Assembly (NCBI RefSeq): GCF_949987515.2
Contig: NC_082695.1
Span: 88,804,104-88,868,103 of the forward strand
Direction: 5' to 3'
From: Delphinus delphis
Lineage: Eukaryota > Chordata > Mammalia > Artiodactyla > Delphinidae
Length of the DNA: 64,000 bases
Of this stretch, positions 56,548-64,000 are shown piece by piece. The notes beneath the pieces are model-generated. The model worked only from the letters and a program-made list of their open reading frames with translations, was not told the DNA's origin and made no database searches. The stretch's first letter is position 1. Every line of letters begins with the position of its first letter. Position numbers and translations under genes: made by a program.

Positions 56548-57413
56548 TGCATTTTAGCTATTTTTAAGTGTACAGTTCAGTAGCATTAATGATATTAACA
56601 CTGTTTTGCAACTAGATTTTCATCATCTCAAACAAACTCAGTAACCTTGAAGTAGTAACTCCCCATGTCCCACCCCAGCCTCTGATAACCTCTAATCTAC
56701 TTTATGTCTCTATAGATTTGCCTATTAAAAATATTTCATGTGAGTGGAATCATGCAGTATTGGTCCTTTTGTGACTGGTTTATTTCACTAGCTTAATGTT
56801 TTCAATGTGGCATGTGTCAAAATCTTAACTCCTTTTTATGGCTAAGTAATATTCCATTATGTAGACATATACCACATTTTATCAGTTCATCTGTTGATAC
56901 ACGCAGGTTGATTCCATCTTTTGGCAGTTGTGAATAATGCTGTGGTGAACTTTGCCTCACAGATATCTGTTTGAGTCCCTGTTTCAGTTTTGGGGTATAT
57001 ACCTCAGAGAAATGCTGGGTCATGTAATAATTGTTTAGCTTTTTGAGGAACCACCTAACTGTTTCCACAGTGGCTGCACCTTTTTCAGTTGCCACCAGCC
57101 AGGCATGAGGGGTCCAGTTTACCCACAGCCTTGCTAACATTTGTTCTCTCTTTCAGTCTCTCCCTCTTTCTCTCCCTCCCTCGCCATTGTGGCCACTAAT
57201 GATGTTGAGCATCTTTTCATGTGCCTATTGTACTTTTTTGCCCATTTTTAAATTGGATTGTTTGTCTTTTTGTTGTTGAGTTGTAGTTTTTTATGTATTC
57301 TGGATATTAAACCGTTATTAGATATGTTTTGTAGATATTTCCTCCCATTTTTACTTTCTTGATAATATCTTGATGCACAAAAGTTTTAAATTTTGATGAG
57401 GCCCAATTTATTT

Positions 57414-57630
57414 GTTTATTTATTTATTTATTTTGTGGTACCTGGGCTTCTCACTGTTGTGGCCTCTCCCGTTGCGGAGCACAGGTTCCGGACGTGCAGG
57501 CTCAGGCGACCATGGCTCACGGGCCCAGCCGCTCTGCGGCATGTGGGATCTTCCCTGACCGGGGCACGAACCTGTGTCCCCTGCATCGGCAGGCGGACTC
57601 TCAGCCACTGCGCCACCAGGGAAGCCCGGT
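57414..57630 (-). mobile_element. CHR SINE, about 200-bp subtype
   Basis: Flanked by CCAATTTATTT (57,403-57,413 and 57,631-57,641). Confidence 0.94.
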
Positions 57631-58058
57631 CCAATTTATTTTTGTGTTTGCAGTGCTTTCTATGTAGTATCTAAGAATCCATTGCCAAATTCAAGCCAAG
57701 AAGATTTTCTCCTTTGTTTTTTTCTAAGAGTTTTATGGTTGTAGTTCTTTTTGTTTAGGTTTTGATCCGTTTTGAATTAATTTTGTATATGGTGTGATAT
57801 AGGGGTCTAACTTTATTCTTTTGCATGTGGAAATCCAGTTGTCCCAGTGCCATTTATTTGACTAATTTTTCCCACATTGAATGGACTTGGCGGCCTTGTA
57901 GAAAATGATTTGGCCATAGGTGCATGGATTTATTTCTGAACTCTCAATTCTAGTCCATTAATCTTTATGTCTATCCTTATGTTAGTATTACACTTTTGAT
58001 TACCCTAGTTTTGTGGTAAGTTTTGAAATTGGGAAGTGTGAGCTCTCCAACTCTGTTC

Positions 58059-58121
58059 TTTTTTTTTTTTTTAACATCTTTATTGGAGTATAATTGCTTT
58101 ACAATGGTGTGTTAGTTTCTT
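58059..58121 (-). mobile_element. Very short L1 3' end
   Basis: T14, then AACATCTTTATTGGAGTATA and GCTTTACAATGGTGTGTTAG: about 60 bp of the young cetartiodactyl L1 3' terminus, the same end as L1 copy C. Confidence 0.85.
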
Positions 58122-59409
58122 CTGCACTTGCCCTTAGTGTGTTTTCGATTACCTTCATTATTTTACTCAGGTTTCCCCATGTAAAACCCTAAAAGAAGTT
58201 TTTTTCAGAACTCGCGCTAGGAGAGTATGTGGCATGTCTTGAGTGTGCTGGACCCACATCAGGGATCGGTCCTGACCATCCTTTTCATTGCTTGGTCAGC
58301 CTCGTTAGGCAGGCCCATCCCTTGAATCTCATTAAAGTGTAGAGGAAACTAGTACTGGGTTGCTTGATTAAAAAAAAACAAAAAAACACATGTAATCAGT
58401 GGGAAAGTGGAAGAGACATTGGATGTTCTTTCTGTGTATGATGTGTGTGTTGCTTAGAGGAGAGATTTCTAATGTATGATGTGGACCCTTGAGGAATCAT
58501 GAAGTTATTAGGGAGTACTACAATCTCTCTGGTGGCTGCAAATTCAAATGAAGCATTGTCTGAGAATTGAAAGTAGTCTCTCCCATTAAATTACTGTTAT
58601 ATATCAAATGTTCATAGATACTGAGGTGATTAATATTATCCAAATTTATTTAAAAGTATTACTCTTCCTATCAGCTTTTGTCATCCTCTGTTTTCTCAAT
58701 TAACAGCTATCAGAGATACAAATACTGTCACATGGAGGCCAGAAAGCTTTGAAGAAGCGGTAGGGAAAAAGGGGATTAAAAAAAGAAGGTCCCTAGGTTA
58801 GAGTGTCAAAGTATCTATCAGATTTATTGAGGGAGTTAGAGATAGAAGGAATTAATGTTGACTGTCTAGTAGAAGTTTGGATCCATGACCATTTTCGCCT
58901 TTTTGTCACCTTGTGGGTTATTACCTTGTAAGCCTTTTTTTCCTCCCAGTCTTGCCTTTGGTGCAAAAGCTTGACTACTCTAGCTCTTGCTTCTCACTGC
59001 ACTGCACCACGTTCCTTTCTGTGCTGTTCTGCTCAGAGCTGCCATTTCTGAGGCAACTAGTGCACTTCTTTGCATCAAGTTACAGATTAGATGAGAACAT
59101 TTCAACCAATGTTTACAAATTTGGGGTTGCTGCATCTAAATTAGGGAAGCTTAAACGAAAAGAGTGCACTGAACCCACCCCATGTCAATCTTCTGAGATC
59201 TATATATGTACAAACAGATTTTTAAAAATGTGTTAACCTATGTTTCTACATCTTATGTACAAAAATATATTGAAATATTCTTAATCCATTTATTTCCTAA
59301 TGATTGTGGTTTTTTTCTTACTAGCTCTTTTTTTCCTGCATCTGACAATGGAAAGCACTCTTTCCTTTAAACCCTTCTCATCGCCTGTCATAGAACATTA
59401 CTGCTTCCC

Positions 59410-59600
59410 TCTTCCTTTTCCAGTATTTTCTTATGAAAAATTTAAGCCTACAGAGATACTGAAAGGCTTGTACTGTGAAAACCCATGTACCTACCACGTA
59501 AAGTCTACAAAATTAACATGAATATATATCTACACTCATCATTTTATCTTATTTTTTGATGCATTTCAAAGAAAGTTGCAGGCATTGATAAATTTGCTGT
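59410..59600 (-). mobile_element. Old L1M-type fragment
   Basis: AACCCATGTACCTACCACGT and GATGCATTTCAAAGAAAGTT resemble ancient L1 3' UTR. Confidence 0.5.
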
Positions 59601-59698
59601 TTTTGTATTTGAAGTGAGACTTTCGTAGACAGCATATAATTGGATCGTGGTTTTTAACCCAATATGACATTCTCTACCTCTTATTTGAGTGTTTAGAC

Positions 59699-59925
59699 CA
59701 GAGGTAGGCAAACTATGGCCCATGGGCCAAATCTGGCTTGCTGCCCATTTTGTAAATAAACTTTCTTGGAATACAGCCATGCTTATTAGTGTTTACATAT
59801 TGTCTGTGGCTGCTTTTGTGCACAATGGTGGGATTGAGTAGTTGTATCAAACAGAGACTGCATGGCTGTCAAAGCCTTAAATATTTATCATCTGACTCTT
59901 TACAGAAACAGTTTACCAGCCCCTG
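59699..59925. mobile_element. Nonautonomous hAT-type DNA transposon relic
   Basis: Terminal inverted repeats CAGAGGTAGGCAAACT and (reverse complement of the right end) CAGGGGCTGGTAAACT enclose 227 bp with ATACAGCCATGCTTATTAGT and TTAAATATTTATCATCTGAC, a common mammalian hAT-Charlie-type element. The 8-bp duplication is no longer evident. Confidence 0.8.
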
Positions 59926-60244
59926 TTATTTAATGTGATTGTTGACATGATTGGGTTTAAATCTCCCATCTCACTGTTTGTTTTTACCTATCTTATCTGT
60001 TCTTTGTTCTTTTTATTCTTTTTCTGCTTTCGTTTGGATGAATATTTTTATGATTACATATTATCTCCATTTCTGGCTTATTAGCTATACTTTGTGGGTA
60101 CCTTCCTCATATAATACTGCTTCACATATAGTATACAGCAGCATGCTTTCATTTCCCCTTCCAGCCTTTGTGCTATTGTTGTCATATATTTTACCTCTAT
60201 ATATGTTACAAACCTCACAATAAAAGCAGTGTTCTATCCAATTT

Positions 60245-60459
60245 CTTTTTATTTTATTTTTTTTTGCGGTACGCGGGCTTCTCACCGTTGTGGCCTTTCC
60301 CGTTGAGGAGCACAGGCTCCGGATGCGCAGGCTCAGCGGCCATGGCTCACGGGCCCAGCCGCTCCACGGCATGTGGGATCTTCCCGGACTGGGGCACGAA
60401 CCCGTGTCCCCTGCATCGGCAGGCGGACTCTCAACCACTGTGCCACCAGGGAAGCCCCA
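60245..60459 (-). mobile_element. CHR SINE, about 200-bp subtype
   Basis: Flanked by TATCCAATTT (60,235-60,244 and 60,460-60,469). Confidence 0.95.
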
Positions 60460-60689
60460 TATCCAATTTAAATCCTTGTAATAATTTGCACTTTTCTCTA
60501 GTTCTGAATTGACCTGGTAGCAATGTATTAGCCTAGGTATAGTCCAAGGCAGATGTGATATTAATTGTCATTCTCTGGCTTAACTAATTCTTTATTTTAT
60601 ATTAAAATAGTCTTTAATTATTAAAAAAACCCAGTAATATATACTGTGAAAGTTAGAAAGTACAGGTTATCATTTCTTTAGAAAATAGA

Positions 60690-61055
60690 AATATTAAATG
60701 CCACGTACCTACCGTTCAGAGATTTAGCTTTCTCTTTGTGTGTAAACGTATAAATGCGTGTAGTATTTGCCACAGTGAGCTCATAGCGGTCACTCTTTTT
60801 ATTGCATGCTTTTTCAGTTACCTTCATCTTTCTGTGTCATCAAATGTTCATCCTATCTAATACCCAGTCCACATTCAGATTTCTCCAGTTGCCCCCAGAT
60901 ATTTTTCACACTCTGTCTCTTTGAAGCGGAATTCAGTCTGAACCCTGCTGCATCTGGCTTTAGTGTCTCAGAGTCACGTCCCTTTCCGTCTTGCCGTCCC
61001 TGTGGTGTTGTTAGCCACACACTTGAGCCCCTACGTCACTCCCCACCCTGACACT
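60690..61055 (-). mobile_element. Old L1M-type 3' fragment
   Basis: CAGTCCACATTCAGATTTCT and CCAGTTGCCCCCAGATATTT fit the antisense 3' UTR of an ancient L1. Confidence 0.55.
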
Positions 61056-61656
61056 CTTCTCCGTGGTGCTCGCGCTGATGGAAGACAGTGTCTGCTCATG
61101 CAGTTTCTGTCTTTCAAAACTTACTTGTGGAAATCTCATCTGTTTATTTCTTATAAAACTGTAACTTTAAAAAATACATATATATATTTATATATATTTT
61201 TGAATTTACGGAAGACTAAATACATGGAAAAAAATCCAGCACCCTAACAAGTACGGCCAGGAAGGAAATCAGCTCTGTGATAGGATGGTTTAATGAACTA
61301 CAATCAAGAAAGGATGGGAAAGGAAGAAAAAAATGTGCATTGAATTTAAGACACTGTAAAAACTCGGAAGACATATTCATTTATTATTCAAGTGTAAACT
61401 CAGTAAGTACTTGGTATAAATTAAAAGGCCGCTGCTGAGGTACAAAAACTGTAATATTAACTTGGATTATTTCAACATTTTCCCCAGGTCTCCAACTTGA
61501 TGGGAACTCTGTCACAACTTGCCCTGGGCTGCATTTTCATTTCACTCTTCCCAAGTAGATTTCTTAGGTGCCAAGTAATCCCATCAGGTTCTAATTAAAT
61601 ATTTCTTTATCTTCTGAAATTATGTAATAATCTCTCTTTTTCTCCCTTTTTAAAAG

Positions 61657-61746
61657 GACCTGAAAGGCTTTGATCCAGGAGAGAAGTACTTTTATAACAC
61701 ATCATGGGGAGATATTTCTCTCTGGGAACCTTCTGGAAAGAAAGTG
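61657..61746 (+). CDS. ADNP2: ADNP2 coding exon 3
   Basis: The acceptor is a long T/C tract followed by AAAAG (AG at 61,655-61,656); the donor is GTATGT at 61,747. The 90-bp exon is phase 0 at both ends and encodes 30 residues, starting DLKGFDPGEKY and ending SLWEPSGKKV. This continues exon 2 without a frame break and matches the family motif FDPGEKYF...NTSWGDISLWEPS, the ADNP2 counterpart of the ADNP segment with TTWEDVGLWDPS. In the family the next exon resumes at the RYRTKPYCC zinc-finger region, which is not in this window. No stop or frameshift is present, so the gene looks functional as far as it can be seen. Confidence 0.93.
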
Positions 61747-62302
61747 GTATGTATTTTCATTTTTGATTTTCATGTTTCCTAAGAACTTGGGGGTAAGTGT
61801 CAATTTAGTTCTGAGGAACATCATATGTTTTGGGGTTGCAGATGAATGAATGGGAGGAGGAGGAGGTGTAGTGTAAATATTCAGGGAAGTAGAAAGAAAA
61901 ACAAAGTTAAACGTTTTGTGATATAGGATTATTGATGCTTTGAGAGTTTTCCGCCTATCAAGTTGGTAAAGTGATGTAGTGAAACTATTATTTGTCCTTG
62001 ATTATTATATGTCTCTGATGTAAGAAGGGCTTCTGATTTATATAACTATTCTCAGTAAAAAGAAATGTCATGACTTTATATGTAATGAAGGTACATCCTG
62101 GTTTCAAAAATTAAAATAAGAATATGGAGTTTGAATCGAGGAACACAGTTTATAATAATTTGAAGCCTCACACTTAGGCAGATTCGAGCTAAAATATGTG
62201 ACATACCGCTGAATTCTCCTTCTTAAAGTGTTTTCTTCTGGAACACCCTTCCTGCCCCCCAGCCACTGGACCTATAGCACCTTCATCAGCGTCAAACCAG
62301 CA

Positions 62303-62428
62303 CGTCCCAGATATGACGTCACTGCCTCCCCTCACCGCTCCCCACCCCCATTTGGCCAGATCGTGCGTCCCAGATATGATGTCACTGCCTCCCCTCACCG
62401 CTCCCCCACCCCATTTGGCCAGACCGTG
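62303..62428 (+). repeat. 63-bp tandem duplication in ADNP2 intron 3
   Basis: Copies at 62,303-62,365 and 62,366-62,428 begin CGTCCCAGATATGA and end CGTG; I count about 4 mismatches in 63. Copy 1 has TGACGTCA at 62,314-62,321, copy 2 TGATGTCA at 62,377-62,384. Confidence 0.95.
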
Positions 62429-63499
62429 TTGACCTTGGGAATTCTGGCTTTAACAACAAATTCCTGTAGCCAGTGAGTCATTTCTCCGTCAGAATTTTAC
62501 TTAAAAAAATTTCCGTTGTCACCTTGTCCTCCTGAGTCCTGCTTTCTGCCCTGTTTTGTGTCTCTTATCCTCCTTAACCCGAAACTCCCCTCTCTACCCA
62601 CAGATACAGGGTTCCTTGAAACTGCTTTGATTTGGTTATTCTGCTCAGAACAGCTCATAGCTATTCAAATATGCCTTGTTTTGAAGACCTTGGCTTTGTG
62701 AATATTTTCTTGGGCCTCCCTGATTTTTCTCATCCGAATTCTTAAAAGATTCTGTAACATAACATGCAACATAATTTATAATTTATGCTTTTCATCAATA
62801 AACATATTTTGAATTCCTGTTACAAACTAGGTAAAACTTTGAGTGCTTGATACAAAGAGGTGAAAGTTAGGGTTCTTTTCCTCAGGGAGTTTATGTTTTT
62901 GTTCGGGTGAATAGGGCCTAGCATAAAAAGTTAAATAACCATATGAAAGAGTGGAGATTGAATTTGTTAAGTAGGTACCATATTGAGAAAAAAAACCAAT
63001 AAACCACTGTTGCCTGGCGTGGTGGAGGCTGTGTTGTCTGCTCGTTTTAGTACCTTACCCCTCTCTGTGCCGTAGGTAGCTTCTTGCTTTAATTTGTCTC
63101 TGGGTAATAGGATATGTGAACAGAGACAGTTTCGGGCACCATAGCAGAAAAGCGTGACCCTGCTGGATTATGTGGCTCATGCTGCACAGAAGTGAGATGT
63201 GTTGGACTTTTGGGTTTGGGACTGAGACGCTCAGGTTATATCAGGTGATGGAGCCCAGCTGTTGTGGGACCTGAGGACGAGGCCTTAGGCTGACAGAGAG
63301 ACAGGGACTATCACAGGGACAGGATTTCCACCAGCACCCAGAACACCTGACTCCCCTTCTTTTCTGCTTCTCTCCTTGGTTATTTTTTCTAACTCTGTTA
63401 CAGTGAACCAAGGTCTCACGCTCAAATTGTTTCTGATTGGTCACTGTCCTAGAACTTTCACATACAAGTTTTTCTCTGAACATTTTGTCAGGGATTTTG

Positions 63500-64000
63500 T
63501 GCTTATGGACTTACTATTTATTTTCCATTTTAATAGGTTTGTAGTGGTATCTGCTCTGGTGTTAGTTTGCATTTCCCTAGTGACTAATGATGTTGAGCAT
63601 CTTTTTGTGTGTTTGGCATCTGGATACCCTCTTTACTTTAAAGTATTTGATGCTTAAAATGTTTTGCCAGTTTTCTAAAAATTGGGTTATATGTTTTCTT
63701 ACTGAGACTTCAACATGTCCACAAAAATGATTCTGGACACAAGTCCTTTATTAGATATGTGGTTTGCAAATATTGTCTCCTAGCCTGTGGTTTGTCTTTT
63801 TATCTTTTAAACAGTGTCTTTCAAAGAGCAGATTTCTTACTTTGATGAAGTCCTGTTTATCATTGTTTTCTATTATGGATCATACTTATGGTGTCATATT
63901 TAAGAAATCTTTTCTTAGCCCAAAGATCTGTTCAATACTAACAGATAGTAACAAGTTGTTAGTAAGTGCTATTGACTCTTTAATTGGGTGTAATTTTCAT
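63500..64000 (-). mobile_element. L1M-type fragment, runs off the window
   Basis: Antisense L1: TTTGCATTTCCCTAGTGACT, AATGATGTTGAGCATCTTTT, TTAGATATGTGGTTTGCAAA and ACTTTGATGAAGTCCTGTTT. Confidence 0.85.

Larger units (their letters stand above)
56365..58050 (-). mobile_element. L1M-type 3' part, interrupted by two SINEs
   Basis: Antisense L1 from ACATAAAATTTGCCATTTTA through GTAATATTCCATTATGTAGA, CCAATTTATTTTTGTGTTTG, TCTAAGAATCCATTGCCAAA and TTGTCCCAGTGCCATTTATT. A CT-rich simple repeat lies at about 57,155-57,183. Confidence 0.85.
51434..61656 (+). other. ADNP2: ADNP2 intron 2
   Basis: Intron between GTAAGA and AAAAG. From 51,434 to 53,010 it is A/T-rich unique sequence without a recognisable element. 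After that come a MIR, a short CHR SINE, L1M fragments, a two-SINE composite (55,006-55,595), a further L1M stretch with two SINEs, a hAT relic and another SINE. The stretches 55,611-56,360, 58,130-59,300 and 61,060-61,656 show no recognisable feature. Confidence 0.8.
43113..64000 (+). other. ADNP2: ADNP2 gene, 5' part (exons 1-3 of an expected 4; runs off the window)
   Basis: The span runs from the inferred transcription start in a CpG island to the right edge. It is assembled from a noncoding first exon with a splice donor near 43,280, exon 2 (51,313-51,433) and exon 3 (61,657-61,746). The 66 encoded residues (start [15 protein letters not shown], later GFDPGEKYF and TSWGDISLWEPSGKK) fit the conserved N-terminus of the ADNP/ADNP2 family. 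From memory they are closer to ADNP2 than to ADNP, whose start reads MFQLPVNNL. Known of the family: nuclear zinc-finger and homeodomain proteins that work in chromatin repression; ADNP2 has been reported in a CHD4-HP1 complex (ChAHP2) that restrains retrotransposons. The last exon, with most of the protein, is outside the window. Introns are about 8.0 and 10.2 kb. Confidence 0.9.
61747..64000 (+). other. ADNP2: ADNP2 intron 3, left part
   Basis: The intron opens with GTATGT and runs off the window. Apart from a 63-bp tandem duplication (62,303-62,428) and an old L1 fragment from about 63,500, the sequence looks unique. The acceptor and the large final coding exon are not reached. Confidence 0.75.

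Noticed and set aside
1..64000. CRISPR array, phage, toxin-antitoxin or other prokaryotic system
   Set aside because: Repeat content, splice sites and gene structure are those of a mammalian chromosome; the regularly recurring sequences are dispersed SINEs with target-site duplications.

Overview
This window is mammalian nuclear DNA, most probably from a cetacean. At least 30 insertions belong to the CHR family of tRNA-derived SINEs, recognised by a right end of the form CTTCCCTGGTGGCGCAGTGG and a GGTTCGA B-box. CHR SINEs are known from cetaceans, hippos and ruminants. The many well-preserved short (about 200 bp) copies, and the absence of any recognisable BovB or Bov-A element, point to a whale or dolphin. 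No bacterial-style genes, CRISPR arrays or operons are present.

The only protein-coding gene I can name is ADNP2, on the + strand, present as its 5' part. A CpG-island promoter lies at about 42.65-43.75 kb. It is followed by an untranslated first exon (about 43,113-43,280), coding exon 2 (51,313-51,433, start codon 51,326) and coding exon 3 (61,657-61,746). The large last exon, which in this family encodes the zinc fingers and homeodomain, lies beyond the right edge. The two coding exons give 66 in-frame residues that match the ADNP/ADNP2 N-terminus, and both junctions are phase 0 with good splice sites.

Upstream of ADNP2, layout from left to right: an L1 3' part (+) with four SINE sites (1-2,790); mostly unique DNA with MIR and MER5-type relics (2.8-4.75 kb); a second CpG island with no assignable gene (about 4.75-6.09 kb); mixed unique DNA, SINEs and L1 scraps (6.1-10.2 kb); a 5'-truncated L1 on the minus strand with a 10-bp target-site duplication (10,205-13,434); unique DNA with a (GT)25 tract (13.4-15.1 kb); a nested L1 complex (15.2-29.1 kb); a decayed gammaretrovirus-like ERV1 provirus (about 29.75-35.73 kb); a solo LTR (36,589-37,091); an L2 relic (37.24-38.01 kb); and a short young L1 with a perfect 15-bp target-site duplication (38,803-39,388).

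The most informative structure is the L1 nest. I read it as one ancient L1 that integrated with a 5' inversion (twin priming): its 5' half is on the minus strand (15.18-15.45 and 22.59-24.57 kb) and its 3' half on the plus strand (24.57-29.13 kb). The break points in the element abut to within a few bases. A short L1 then inserted into the inverted half, and a nearly full-length L1 inserted into that one; each insertion has a visible target-site duplication. SINEs and an LTR-like element were added later.

The ADNP2 introns hold more CHR SINEs, old L1M-type fragments, MIRs, a hAT-type DNA transposon relic and a 63-bp tandem duplication carrying cAMP-response-element motifs. I found no sign of a novel multi-gene system. 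The points worth a second look are the inverted nested L1, the unassigned CpG island and several palindromic motifs in the ADNP2 promoter.
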